Below are positions 41,090 to 49,690 of a DNA stretch of 64,000 nt, one piece after another. Made by a program: the position numbers and the translations under genes. A model generated the notes under the pieces. It saw nothing but the letters and a program-made list of their open reading frames with translations, was not told where the DNA came from and ran no database searches. The stretch is from Bradyrhizobium sp. 170 (GTDB lineage Bacteria; Pseudomonadota; Alphaproteobacteria; Rhizobiales; Xanthobacteraceae), in the NCBI RefSeq assembly GCF_023101085.1, contig NZ_CP064703.1:5084001-5148000 (forward strand), given 5' to 3'. Each line of letters starts with the position of its first letter. Positions within the stretch are counted from its first letter, which is position 1.

Positions 41090-41520
41090 TCGATCCAAGA
41101 TTTTAACGGCGTGGGACATGGGTCCGCTTTCTCGCGGCGCAATTGCGCCCGAGGTTTGTCTCTTCGTTTGCCCTCTTCGAAATCAGAGGGCGCAGGGAAG
41201 ACCGGGTGCTTGCTGCACCCGCGGTCTCGCGTGCAATTTGCGCAAACAAAGCTGCACACGAGCATACAGGGCAGCGGGAACACTCCGGCCTTCCCTGCGC
41301 AATGGCTTTACGGCTTACTTCGTGCTCTTCCCGGAGAACGGCTCTTTTGCCTCCGTCGCCGGCGGGATACCGCGCTCGATCCGATAGGATCGATGCGCAA
41401 CCGCCAACTTAACGCCAGCACCGCGGCGCCCGAACCACACGACTTCGCCGTACGCTTCCGGCGCGTACGTCTATCGCGCCCTCAGCGTCCACCGCATCTC
41501 ACCGCACGTTCGTGACGATC
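41090..41520. repeat. Bradyrhizobium-type long dispersed repeat
   Basis: The region contains segments I recognise as recurrent in Bradyrhizobium intergenic DNA: AGACCGGGTGCTTGCTGCAC, CAATGGCTTTACGGCTTACT, CCCGGAGAACGGCTCTTTTG and ACCACACGACTTCGCCGTAC. Conceptual translation gives the often mis-annotated GAGKTGCLLHPRSRV string. I do not regard any frame here as a gene. The 159 bases between it and the amidase start show nothing notable. Confidence 0.6.
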
Positions 41521-41831
41521 GCGAAGCGCCCCTCATCTGCCGTGAGACGGGCGGAGTTATGCGACTGATTTGGGTGAGAACGAAAGCAGAATATTTTTGA
41601 TCCCCGGGCTTGACACGATTTCGGAAAATCAGAAGTGATTTGCCTGTGATGCCGTAATCGAAGCCGGCATGACCGTGCCCGCCGGCCAAACAACCCCTGC
41701 CGGCAGCGGACCCTGCTTCACGCTGGCAAAAAAAGAGTTCAGCGATGTCGGAACGCGACTTGTTCGATCGTCCTCTGCTGGTATCGGCGCGGGCAAGCCT
41801 CGCGCCTGCGGAAAATGTAAGGAGAACAACG
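41521..41831. other. Intergenic region upstream of the VOC gene
   Basis: About 310 bases with no credible gene. AAGGAG at 41819-41824 is the ribosome binding site for the GTG at 41832. The promoter presumably lies near TTGACACGATTTCGG (41609). Confidence 0.4.
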
Positions 41832-42305
41832 GTGAACAAGAACACGATCTGCCTGTGGTACAACCATGACGCCGAAGAGGCCGCGCGGTTTTACGCCAAA
41901 ACCTTTCCCGACAGCAGCGTCGACGGGGTTCATAAAGCACCGTCCGACTTTCCGGGCGGCAAGGCCGGCGACGTCCTGACGGTGCAGTTCACCGTGTGCG
42001 GCGTGCCCTGCATCGGCCTCAACGGCGGCGACATCTTCAAGCAGAGCGAGGCGTTCTCGTTCCAGATCGCCACCGACGACCAGGCGGAGACCGACCGTTA
42101 CTGGAACGCGATCGTCGGCAATGGCGGCACGGAGAGCGCATGCGGCTGGTGCAAGGACAAATGGGGCCTGTCGTGGCAGATCACCCCGCGCGTCCTGACC
42201 GACGCGATGGCCAAGGGCGGCGAAGTGGCAAAGCGCGCGTTCGAGGCGATGCTGACGATGCAGAAGATCGACGTTGCGAAGATCGAGGCGGCGGTGCGCG
42301 GCTAG
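41832..42305 (+). CDS. PhnB-like VOC-superfamily protein
   Basis: This is a 157-residue protein from a GTG at 41832 with AAGGAG seven bases upstream: MNKNTICLWYNHDAEEAARF. It has the PhnB/3-demethylubiquinone-methyltransferase-like VOC pattern with VQFTVCGVPCIGLNGGDIF, FQIATDDQAETDRYWNAIVG and CGWCKDKWGLSWQITP. Such proteins are often annotated by this fold without known activity. It lies in the accessory segment bounded by guaA-end copies. Confidence 0.83.
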   Translation: MNKNTICLWYNHDAEEAARFYAKTFPDSSVDGVHKAPSDFPGGKAGDVLTVQFTVCGVPCIGLNGGDIFKQSEAFSFQIATDDQAETDRYWNAIVGNGGTESACGWCKDKWGLSWQITPRVLTDAMAKGGEVAKRAFEAMLTMQKIDVAKIEAAVRG

Positions 42306-42326
42306 AGCGAAGCGGCGTCAGAGTTC

Positions 42327-42431
42327 GTAGCCCGCATGAGCGCATGCGATATGCGGGAATAGCAGTCCCGGGTATCGCGGAGCCTGTCATCGGGCGCGCA
42401 TTCGCGCGACCCGTTGGCTCACCCGGGCTAC
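42327..42431. repeat. Dispersed GTAGCCCGCATGAGCGCA-type repeat, copy 1
   Basis: It begins GTAGCCCGCATGAGCGCAT and ends in CCGGGCTAC, with ATATGCGGGAA and TCCCGGGTAT inside. A related copy lies at 43821. It occupies the gap between two converging genes. Confidence 0.65.
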
Positions 42432-42459
42432 GGGCCTGATCCGGAGCGGGCATACGGCT

Positions 42460-43722
42460 TCAGCCTCCCGCCATGAGGTCCTTTGCCAGCGCCATGTAGG
42501 CCGGCAGCGTCACGGGGTCGTTGGCGGCGTTTCCGGCCGCCGGGTGCGAGGCATAGCGGGCGATCACCATCTCAGCCTTCGGATCGATATAGATGCCCTG
42601 TCCGTGAACGCCGCGCGCCATGAAGGCGCCGTGCGCATTGTGCGTGATCCACCATTGATTGCGATAGGAGGCGCCGGGCAATGTGCTGTAGCCGGCCGGC
42701 TTGAATTTTGCGGGATCGCCGCCGCGCGCGATGTCTTCCACCACGGCCGACGGCACGATCTGGCGGCCGTTGAAGCGGCCGTGGTTGCGGATCGTCTCGC
42801 CGAAGCGGGCGAGATCGCGCAAGCTGGTCGAAAGGCCGCCGCCGCCGCTTTCCGTGCCGATGCGGTCGACGTGATAATGCGCGTCCTCCTCCGCGCCCAT
42901 CGGAATCCAGATGCGCATCGAGAGCAGATCGGACAGCGTCATGCCGCTCGCCCGCCGGCAGATCCAGGCCAGCACGTCGGAATTGACGGTCTTGTAGGCG
43001 AAGGCCTTGCCGTGCTCACCCTGCTTCTTCTGCGCGCACAGGAAATCGAAAATATTGGTCGCGCCCGCATAGCCCGGCTCGATCGGCGCCATGCCGTTCG
43101 CGCGTCGTAGCCCGAACACGCCGGAATTCTTGTCGGTATAGACCTCGGTGTATTCGAGGCCCGTGGTCATATCCATCGTCTCGTGCACGCGTGCGTCGCC
43201 GAACGCGCTGGTCTTCAGCTCCGGCACATAGTCCGTGATCGGCGCCTGCGGATCGATCTTGCCCTCCGCCACCAGAATGCCGGCCAGCGTGCCGGTGAAC
43301 GATTTTGTCACCGACATCGCGATATGCGGCTTGTGCGGCTTCAGCGCGCCGAAATAGCGCTCGTAGATCAGCTTGCCCCGGTGCAGCACGGCAATGCCAT
43401 CGGCATAGGTCTCCTCGAGCATGCGCTCAAACGTCATCGGCCGCCCGTCCATGGTGACCGAAGCGGACGCGCCGATATCATGCTCCTCGCGCGGCAACAC
43501 CGACGCCGGCCCCGCCCCGCGCCAGACATTCACCGTCGGCACCAGCTGGCGGATATTGCTCCACGCCCAGCGCAATTCGGGGAAGCTGCGGAACGATCCG
43601 TCCTGGAAGGTGATGGTCTTATCGCGCGGCGGAGGAAAGCCCTGCATCCAGCCGAGCCTTTGTGGATCGGTCTCGGCGGCGGTTGGAGTGACGGTCTGGC
43701 TGGGTGCAGTCGCGACGGACAT
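42460..43722 (-). CDS. Serine hydrolase, beta-lactamase/NylB-like
   Basis: This is a 420-residue protein with the class C beta-lactamase fold: S137-V-T-K140 (nucleophile and Lys), YKTVNSD as the YxN element, and GGGGLSTSLRDLARFG. This layout resembles 6-aminohexanoate-dimer hydrolase (NylB) and related esterases. The start is the ATG at 43722 (MSVATAPSQTV); there is no obvious signal peptide, so it is probably cytosolic. The substrate is unknown. Confidence 0.85.
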   Translation of the reverse strand: MSVATAPSQTVTPTAAETDPQRLGWMQGFPPPRDKTITFQDGSFRSFPELRWAWSNIRQLVPTVNVWRGAGPASVLPREEHDIGASASVTMDGRPMTFERMLEETYADGIAVLHRGKLIYERYFGALKPHKPHIAMSVTKSFTGTLAGILVAEGKIDPQAPITDYVPELKTSAFGDARVHETMDMTTGLEYTEVYTDKNSGVFGLRRANGMAPIEPGYAGATNIFDFLCAQKKQGEHGKAFAYKTVNSDVLAWICRRASGMTLSDLLSMRIWIPMGAEEDAHYHVDRIGTESGGGGLSTSLRDLARFGETIRNHGRFNGRQIVPSAVVEDIARGGDPAKFKPAGYSTLPGASYRNQWWITHNAHGAFMARGVHGQGIYIDPKAEMVIARYASHPAAGNAANDPVTLPAYMALAKDLMAGG

Positions 43723-43820
43723 GAAGGCTGGCTCCGGAGGGGCGATGCAGAGTCGTAACACGGCGGCCTAGGGTGTGCAGCCGGCGTTTGAGCGGGATGA
43801 TCTGCGTGGCGAGCAGATTT

Positions 43821-43889
43821 GTAGGCCGCATGAGCGCAGCGATATGCGGAAGGAGAAGTCCGGGTATTGGCGCGCCCACCCGGGGCTAC
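43821..43889. repeat. Dispersed GTAGGCCGCATGAGCGCA-type repeat, copy 2
   Basis: GTAGGCCGCATGAGCGCAGC, GATATGCGGAAG and CCGGGGCTAC match copy 1 at 42327 with substitutions and a shorter centre. The rest of the 43723-44052 gap shows no gene or structure I can support. Confidence 0.65.
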
Positions 43890-44052
43890 GCTTCCAGTAT
43901 AGATAAGACCGGCTAAGCCCGGCAGCTTGGCAATTTAGTGCACCGTCACCGTAATTCACCGAGCGCGCGATCCGGCCGTTAGCCGTCGGGCCTGGACCCG
44001 CGGGAATCATGAGCCCGCCCAGAGCGGGATCATCTAATGATGTATTACCCGG

Positions 44053-44583
44053 CTAGATGCTTCCGATGAGGCGTCGCACCGCAACCGCGCCTTCTTCCGG
44101 GGTACACAGCGAGGTGTCTACCTCCAGGTCGTAAGCGCGACGGTATGCCGGATGATCGACCTGTTCACGGGCCATCCCAGGCGCGCGGTTGTCGCGCGAC
44201 CGTTCTCGTTCCTCAAGAACGTCAAGCGGAGCCCAGACGCGGACGACGTAAGTGGGCCGTCCGCGAAGCACGTTCAAACATGCATCTATTTGGACCTCAT
44301 CCCGCAAGACGAAGTCCAGGACAATGTCGAAGTGCGTTTGCACGACACGTGCAAGTGTCGAGCGCAGGTTTTCGCAGTGGATGCTGTAGGCCTGAGCGCG
44401 TTCCGCGTCGCTCCGCATATCGCGGCGATTCGACATTGTGACGAATGCATCCAGGGAGATGTGGAATGCTGGCACTGGTGCGGTCGCCTGCAGCGCCTTG
44501 GCGATGCTCGACTTGCCCGCGCTTGTAGTACCGTGCAAGACAATCGCCGTCGGAGCCATAGCGTCTAATATGTTTGTTATCAT
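44053..44583 (-). CDS. Chloramphenicol phosphotransferase-like P-loop kinase
   Basis: This is a 176-residue P-loop protein with Walker A LHGTTSAGKSS, then FHISLDAFVTM, VLDFVLRDEVQIDACL and VRVWAPLDVLEERERSRDNR (LID-like Arg cluster). This is the CPT family, which phosphorylates chloramphenicol in its producer; in other bacteria the substrate is unknown. The ATG at 44583 has GGATG a few bases upstream. It is the gene nearest to guaA inside the putative island. Confidence 0.8.
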   Translation of the reverse strand: MITNILDAMAPTAIVLHGTTSAGKSSIAKALQATAPVPAFHISLDAFVTMSNRRDMRSDAERAQAYSIHCENLRSTLARVVQTHFDIVLDFVLRDEVQIDACLNVLRGRPTYVVRVWAPLDVLEERERSRDNRAPGMAREQVDHPAYRRAYDLEVDTSLCTPEEGAVAVRRLIGSI

Positions 44584-45041
44584 CGATCATCCGCGAGCAG
44601 ATCATGGTGGCGCTGGAGACGGCGCTGCAGGTGGCATTGCCCGGTATTTAAGTCGAACACAACCGCGATCGGCCGGCAGAGGCCGATCGCAAGTGCTGAT
44701 CCTGCTGGACAGCAGCCAGACGCCGGACAACTCGATGGCCGCCGGCGTCATCCAGCGGCCACGCCTGGAAGGCATCACGGCAGGAGTCGCCAACCAGAAC
44801 ATCGGCGCTGCGGACGTTGCGCAGAAGTGAGGTTGGACACAGTCTGCGCGCCGCCTTGTCGGTGTGACCACGCTTCGGCGGCACGTCGAACATGAAGAAG
44901 GTCGTGATGTTGGTCATGCGCCGCGCAACTTCGTGGAGCTGAGCAATCAGCGGTCGTTCGGTAACGCTCAAGGTCTATCGAAGACCATCATTCGGTTGGA
45001 TGCGCGATACTGTCCTAACGCATCCTCCACTATCCTGCGCC
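44584..45041. other. Gene-poor junction between the CPT-like gene and guaA
   Basis: About 458 bases downstream of guaA. Frames are short; a minus-strand frame (44648-44971) reads MSVTERPLIAQLHEVARRMT but has no family or clear ribosome binding site. An integrase would be expected beside such a junction, but none is visible. Confidence 0.4.
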
Positions 45042-45087
45042 CTACTCCCACTCAATCGTCCCCGGCGGCTTTGACGTCACATCGTAC
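45040..45087. repeat. guaA 3' end, proposed attachment core (att-like repeat 1)
   Basis: This is the intact guaA terminus encoding [15 protein letters not shown] plus the stop. The same sequence reappears at 39474-39520 and, more diverged, at 38632-38676 in the same orientation. The guaA 3' end is a known integration site for several genomic-island families. Confidence 0.7.
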
Positions 45088-46637
45088 ACCACCCTATTCA
45101 CGCCCTTCACCTCGTTGATGATCCGCGTCGCGGTTTCGCCGAGGAATTTCATGTCGAAGGGATAGAAGTCGGCGGTCATGCCGTCGGTCGAGGTCACCGC
45201 GCGCAGGCCGACGACGTATTCGTAGGTGCGGCCGTCGCCCATCACGCCCACCGTCTTCACCGGCAGCAGCACGGCGAAGGCTTGCCAGATGGTGTCGTAG
45301 AGGCCGGCTTTGCGGATCTGGTCGATATAGACGGCGTCGGCCTGGCGCAGGATGTCGAGCTTCTCTTTCGTGATGTCGCCGGGGCAGCGGATGGCGAGGC
45401 CGGGGCCCGGGAACGGGTGGCGGCCGACGAAGATTTCGGGCAGGCCGAGCTCGCGGCCCAGCACGCGGACCTCGTCCTTGAACAGTTCGCGCAGGGGCTC
45501 GACCAGCTTCATGTTCATGCGCTCGGGGAGACCGCCGACATTGTGGTGCGACTTGATGGTCACCGAGGGGCCGCCGGTGAAGGAGACGCTCTCGATCACA
45601 TCGGGATAGAGCGTGCCTTGGGCGAGGAAATCCGCGCCGCCGATCTTTTTCGCTTCCGCGTCGAACACGTCGATGAACAGGCGGCCGATGGTCTTGCGCT
45701 TGATTTCGGGGTCGGTGACCCCGGCGAGTTCGCCGAGGAATTGCTTTGATGCATCAACATGCACCAGCGGAATGTTGTAGTGATGCCGGAACAGGTCGAC
45801 GACGGTCTTTGCTTCATCGAGCCGCAGCATGCCGTGATCGACGAACACGCAGGTGAGCTGGTGGCCGATCGCTTCATGAATCAGCACCGCTGCGACGGCG
45901 GAATCGACGCCGCCGGAGAGGCCGCAGATCACCCTGCCCTTGCCGACTTGCGCGCGGATCTTTTCGATCGCTTCCTCGCGGAAGGCGCGCATGGTCCAGT
46001 CGCCGGTGAGACCAGCGACCTTGCGGACGAAATTGCGGATCAGCTTGGCGCCGTCGGGCGTGTGCACCACTTCGGGGTGGAACATCAGGCCGTAATATTT
46101 GCGCTTCTCGTCCTGGATCACGGCGAACGGCGCGTTGGCTGAGACGCCAGCCACGGTGAAGCCCGGCGGCATTTTGGTGATGCGGTCGCCATGGCTCATC
46201 CACACCGGATGCTTTTCGCCCAAGACCCAGGTGGACTCGAACAGGTTGCTCGCCGCCTTGACCTCGACGTCAGCGCGGCCGAATTCGCGGTGGTGGCCGC
46301 CCTCGACCTCGCCGCCGAGCTGGGCGGCCATGGTCATCTGGCCGTAGCAGATGCCGAGCACGGGAACGCCGGAATCGAAGATCTTTTGCGGCGCGCGGGG
46401 CGAGCCTTTTTCATGCACCGATTCCGGGCCGCCGGAAAGGATCACCGCTTTCGGCTTCATCTCGTCGAAGGCGGCCTCGGCCTTCTGGAACGGCACGATT
46501 TCGGAATAGACGCCCTCCTCGCGCACCCGGCGCGCGATCAGTTGCGTCACCTGACTGCCGAAGTCGACAATCAGAATCTTGTCATGCGCCGAGGCCACTG
46601 TGGTGGTCTGCTCGCGGGCTTTCTGTGGGGCTGTCAT
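45042..46637 (-). CDS. guaA: GMP synthase (glutamine-hydrolysing)
   Basis: This is a 531-residue enzyme that converts XMP to GMP using ATP and glutamine. The glutamine amidotransferase domain (residues 18-210) has Cys97 in GICYGQ and HPEVVH. The ATP-pyrophosphatase P-loop is [10 protein letters not shown], and the C-terminal dimerisation domain ends [13 protein letters not shown]. The start is the ATG at 46637 ([11 protein letters not shown]); an upstream ATG adds a non-conserved tail. The C-terminus is intact despite serving as a likely integration target. Confidence 0.97.
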   Translation of the reverse strand: MTAPQKAREQTTTVASAHDKILIVDFGSQVTQLIARRVREEGVYSEIVPFQKAEAAFDEMKPKAVILSGGPESVHEKGSPRAPQKIFDSGVPVLGICYGQMTMAAQLGGEVEGGHHREFGRADVEVKAASNLFESTWVLGEKHPVWMSHGDRITKMPPGFTVAGVSANAPFAVIQDEKRKYYGLMFHPEVVHTPDGAKLIRNFVRKVAGLTGDWTMRAFREEAIEKIRAQVGKGRVICGLSGGVDSAVAAVLIHEAIGHQLTCVFVDHGMLRLDEAKTVVDLFRHHYNIPLVHVDASKQFLGELAGVTDPEIKRKTIGRLFIDVFDAEAKKIGGADFLAQGTLYPDVIESVSFTGGPSVTIKSHHNVGGLPERMNMKLVEPLRELFKDEVRVLGRELGLPEIFVGRHPFPGPGLAIRCPGDITKEKLDILRQADAVYIDQIRKAGLYDTIWQAFAVLLPVKTVGVMGDGRTYEYVVGLRAVTSTDGMTADFYPFDMKFLGETATRIINEVKGVNRVVYDVTSKPPGTIEWE

Positions 46638-46777
46638 GGCAAGCAGATACGCGACGGGGGGCGACCTCGCAACCGCGAGAAGGCCGTGGCCCACATTCTT
46701 CTGCGGGGATGGACAAATTCATATAGGTAAGTATTATTGACCTAGTTTGCTCCGACGGTGCCCAAGAGCCGATCGGG

Positions 46778-46798
46778 CGATTTGCACAGCGCAAATCG
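46778..46798. promoter_or_regulatory. Inverted repeat before the SnoaL-like gene
   Basis: CGATTTGC-ACAGC-GCAAATCG lies 18 bases upstream of the ATG at 46817 and ends just before its GGAGAAGCGGAGG ribosome binding site. It could be an operator or a 5'-leader hairpin. Confidence 0.4.
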
Positions 46799-46816
46799 GG
46801 AGAAGCGGAGGAAACC

Positions 46817-47191
46817 ATGCAAAGCCAGCACTACGCGGCGGCCGACCTCGCCGCGCTCGGGCGGGAGTGGATCGCCGCCTGGAACTCGCACGACCTCGAA
46901 CGCATCCTCGCGCTCTATGCCGAGGATGCCGAGATGACCTCCGACCGCATTCAGGCGCTCGGGCTCGAGGCCAGCGGCACGCTGCGCGGGAAGGACAAGC
47001 TTCGAATGTACTGGGGCAAGGCGTTCGAGCTTTTGCCCAATTTGCATTTCGACCTGATCGACACTTATGTGAGCCCCGACAGCGTGGTCGTGTTTTACCA
47101 GAACGAGCGCGGCGCGCAGATCTGCGAGTATCTTCGACTCGATGCGAGGGGAAAGATAAGGCAGGGTTCGGCCAATCATCTCGCGCATTAG
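46817..47191 (+). CDS. SnoaL-like / NTF2-fold protein
   Basis: This is a 124-residue protein with the NTF2-like layout: LAALGREWIAAWNSHDLERI, LYAEDAEMTSD, LRGKDKLRMYWGKAFELLPN and VVVFYQNERG. Members are polyketide cyclases or isomerases, or have unknown roles. It is divergent from guaA and bordered downstream by a palindromic repeat. Confidence 0.8.
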   Translation: MQSQHYAAADLAALGREWIAAWNSHDLERILALYAEDAEMTSDRIQALGLEASGTLRGKDKLRMYWGKAFELLPNLHFDLIDTYVSPDSVVVFYQNERGAQICEYLRLDARGKIRQGSANHLAH

Positions 47192-47201
47192 CACCGGCAT
47201 C

Positions 47202-47287
47202 GTAGGGTGGGCAAAGCGAAGCGTGCCCACCATTTCGCGATGACTCTGTCGATAGATGGTGGGCACGCTTCGCTTTGCCCACCCTAC
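47202..47287. repeat. GTAGGGTGGGCAAAGCGAAG palindromic repeat, copy 1
   Basis: The arm GTAGGGTGGGCAAAGCGAAG continues with CGTGCCCACCAT, and its exact complement occupies 47256-47287. The unit is about 86 bases with a 22-base centre. A second copy lies at 47673. It is a common intergenic palindrome in Bradyrhizobium and other Proteobacteria. Confidence 0.85.
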
Positions 47288-47310
47288 ACAGCTCACCAAG
47301 GACCTCCCGC

Positions 47311-47643
47311 ATGAAGATTCCGACACTGCCCTTCACCGTCACCGACTGGAGCCAGGTCGCCGCGACGAAACATTCCGGCGAAACCGGCGAAGCGCTGTGG
47401 CGCACGCTCGATATCGGCGATCTGCGCGTGCGGATGGTCGAGTATTCGCCGGGCTATTTCGCCGATCACTGGTGCGACCGCGGGCATGTACTCTACGTGC
47501 TCGAAGGCGAGCTCGACACCGAATTGCGTGACGGGCGCACGTTCAAGCTCAAGCCGGGTATGAGCTATCAGGTGTCGGATTTCGGCGACGCCGCGCATCG
47601 CTCATCGACGGAGACGGGAGCGAAGCTGTTCATTGTGGATTGA
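47311..47643 (+). CDS. DHCW-motif-type cupin fold protein
   Basis: This is a 110-residue single-domain cupin. It has MKIPTLPFTVTDWSQVAATK at the N-terminus and a family-like motif ADHWCDRGHVLYVLEGELDT (DHWC followed by GH and E, likely metal ligands). The second cupin motif is LKPGMSYQVSDFGDAAHRSS. The ATG at 47311 is chosen because it gives the conserved start; the earlier frame is read from the repeat. Activity unknown. Confidence 0.8.
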   Translation: MKIPTLPFTVTDWSQVAATKHSGETGEALWRTLDIGDLRVRMVEYSPGYFADHWCDRGHVLYVLEGELDTELRDGRTFKLKPGMSYQVSDFGDAAHRSSTETGAKLFIVD

Positions 47644-47672
47644 TGCTCTAACCGCGCGCCTTCCGCAGGAAT

Positions 47673-47760
47673 CGTAGGGTGGGCAAAGCGAAGCGTGCCC
47701 ACCATTCAAGACAACGGTCGCGGATAGATGGTGGGCACGCTTCGCTTTGCCCACCCTACG
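47673..47760. repeat. GTAGGGTGGGCAAAGCGAAG palindromic repeat, copy 2
   Basis: The arms are the same as in copy 1 (CGTAGGGTGGGCAAAGCGAA plus CGTGCCCACCAT), with a different centre (TCAAGACAACGG). It lies between the converging cupin and rsmB genes, ending three bases before the rsmB stop. Confidence 0.85.
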
Positions 47761-47763
47761 CGA

Positions 47764-49062
47764 TCATGCCTTCTTCAGCACCGAAACGAAAAACCCGTCG
47801 GTGCCGGTACGACGAGGGGTCATCAACCAGCCTTCGGCCGACTTCAGCGCTGCTTTCTCAAAATCTTCCGCCTTGTCCCAGAGCACGCTCGCCGTCTCGT
47901 TCAATGGCTGAATCGAAAATTCCGGATGGCGCGAAACGAAACTGCGCACCTGGTCGCCGTTTTCGCTTCGTAGCACCGAGCAGGTAACGTAAGCGATCCG
48001 GCCGCCGGGCTTGACCAGCGCGGCTGCCCGATCAAGCACTTCCGCCTGGTCCTTCAACCGGACTTCCAGCGCGCCGGGGCGCATCCGCCATTTGGCGTCG
48101 GGATTGCGGCGCCAGGTGCCGGTGCCGGTGCAGGGCGCGTCGATCAGCACCAGATCGGCGGAGGCCTTGATGTCGGCCAATGGATCAGTGTCCCCTTTCG
48201 GCGCGCGCACATCGGCGTTGTGAACGCCGGCGCGGGAGAGCCGCTCGTAGATCGGCGCGAGCTGGCGCTTGTCGCGGTCGGTCGCGATCAGCCGGCCCTT
48301 GCCACCCATCATCGCCGCCAGCGCCAGCGTCTTGCCGCCGGCGCCGGCGCAGAGATCGATCACCTGCTCGCCGGGCTTTGCGGCCGAGAACAGCGCCGCG
48401 AGCTGCGAGCCCTCGTCCTGCACTTCGATGCCGCCCTTGATGAAATCCTCCTCGGCATGAATGCCGGGATTGCGCGCATCGGCGCCGAGTTCGATGCGCA
48501 GGCCGATCGGCGACCACGGCGTCGGCGTGGCGCCGAGATGCGATAGCCGCGGCAGAACCTTTTCTCGATTGGCCTTCAGCGTGTTGACGCGGAGATCCAG
48601 CGGCGCGCGGCTCGCCATTGCGGTCGCCTCCGCCACGCGTTCGTCGCCGAACACGGCTGCCAGCGGCGCATCCAGCCATTCCGGATAGTCGCCCGCGATG
48701 TGCGGCGGCGCACCATCGAGGGTGCGCGAGGTCAGCGCCGCGCGCTCGGCCCCGCTCAGCGGCGCCGGCGCAAATCGTTCGCCGTGGCACAGATTGGAGA
48801 TAGCATCGGCATCCATGCCGCGCTCGAGCCGAAGCATGCCGAGCACCCGCGCGCGCGGCGTATCCGCCTCCATCAGCCAGGCGCTCGACGCCCGCCGCCG
48901 CAGCACGTCCCAGATCAGGCCGGAAATCGCCGCGCGGTCGCCCGAGCCGGCGTAGCGATGCGCGGTGCCCCACTCCTTCAACGCCTTCGCCGCGGGAACG
49001 CGCTGCGCGTCGATGGTCTCGATCAGTTCGATGGCGGCAGACAGCCGGGCAGCAGGAGTCAT
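47764..49062 (-). CDS. rsmB: 16S rRNA m5C967-type methyltransferase, RsmB/NOP family
   Basis: This is a 432-residue enzyme with an N-terminal NusB-like region (residues 1-140) and a Rossmann methyltransferase core. SAM-binding residues lie in VIDLCAGAGGKTLALAAMM. The two conserved cysteines are in DAPCTGTGTWRRNPD (motif IV) and VTCSVLRSEN (motif VI). It methylates cytosine in rRNA; assignment to position 967 is by family resemblance. The start is the ATG at 49062, ten bases after the MAPEG gene on the same strand. Confidence 0.87.
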   Translation of the reverse strand: MTPAARLSAAIELIETIDAQRVPAAKALKEWGTAHRYAGSGDRAAISGLIWDVLRRRASSAWLMEADTPRARVLGMLRLERGMDADAISNLCHGERFAPAPLSGAERAALTSRTLDGAPPHIAGDYPEWLDAPLAAVFGDERVAEATAMASRAPLDLRVNTLKANREKVLPRLSHLGATPTPWSPIGLRIELGADARNPGIHAEEDFIKGGIEVQDEGSQLAALFSAAKPGEQVIDLCAGAGGKTLALAAMMGGKGRLIATDRDKRQLAPIYERLSRAGVHNADVRAPKGDTDPLADIKASADLVLIDAPCTGTGTWRRNPDAKWRMRPGALEVRLKDQAEVLDRAAALVKPGGRIAYVTCSVLRSENGDQVRSFVSRHPEFSIQPLNETASVLWDKAEDFEKAALKSAEGWLMTPRRTGTDGFFVSVLKKA

Positions 49063-49072
49063 TCAAAGCTTT

Positions 49073-49495
49073 CTAGATCAGAAGCAGCAGCTTCAGTGCG
49101 AAGTAGATCCACATCGCGAACAACACCAGCACGCCGGCAAACCAGGCCAGGCTGCGCTGCTGGATGTTGTTCGACGTGACGAAAATGCCGGCATGGGCGA
49201 AGCGCGTCACCACGAACACCCAGGACATCAGCACGATGAAGAGATCAGCCCGGCGCAGCGGCAGCGCCAGCGCGATCAGCATGTAGAACAGGAGGGGTAC
49301 TTCGAACTGATTGCTGAAGCAATTGCCGATCTGGGCCACGCGGGCCGGATATTTCGGCTGTCCCGCCGCAATGTCCTTCAGGCTGGTTTCCCGGGCTTTC
49401 ACCGCGCGTGTGCGGGCCGTCACCATCCACAGCATCAGGAAGAAAGTGAGCCCGACCAGAACAAAGACCGGCAGCAAAACCATTTGAACCGACAT
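49073..49495 (-). CDS. MAPEG family membrane protein
   Basis: This is a 140-residue protein with four hydrophobic helices. After TM1, RTRAVKARETSLKDIAAGQ leads to NCFSNQFEVPLLFYMLIALA, the conserved Asn-Glu region of MAPEG proteins, then RFAHAGIFVTSNNIQQRSL. The start is the ATG at 49495 with GGGGAGA upstream. Bacterial MAPEG proteins are mostly uncharacterised relatives of glutathione-dependent membrane enzymes. It lies just upstream of rsmB. Confidence 0.83.
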   Translation of the reverse strand: MSVQMVLLPVFVLVGLTFFLMLWMVTARTRAVKARETSLKDIAAGQPKYPARVAQIGNCFSNQFEVPLLFYMLIALALPLRRADLFIVLMSWVFVVTRFAHAGIFVTSNNIQQRSLAWFAGVLVLFAMWIYFALKLLLLI

Positions 49496-49690
49496 GAGAA
49501 TCTCCCCCGAAACCTGCGCCAGACCTCTAGCAATAACGAGAGGCCTCTCACCTGACAAATCCACTTGCCGACGATCGCTTGAACCGCCGCCCGAGCCTTT
49601 TGAACCACGGACGAAGCCTCGGCGACCAACTATCGAGAATTCCGATGGTTCTGGTCTCGAACCGGCCCCAAAGTAACCCGCGAGCAGGCG

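Noticed and set aside
39911-41515. A 534-codon plus-strand frame ending in GAGKTGCLLHPRSRV
   Set aside because: It runs antisense to the amidase and then through a dispersed repeat whose translation is widely mis-annotated.
44648-44971. A 107-codon minus-strand gene next to guaA
   Set aside because: It has no recognisable family, a weak ribosome binding site and an Arg-rich tail; it may be a remnant but is not supportable.
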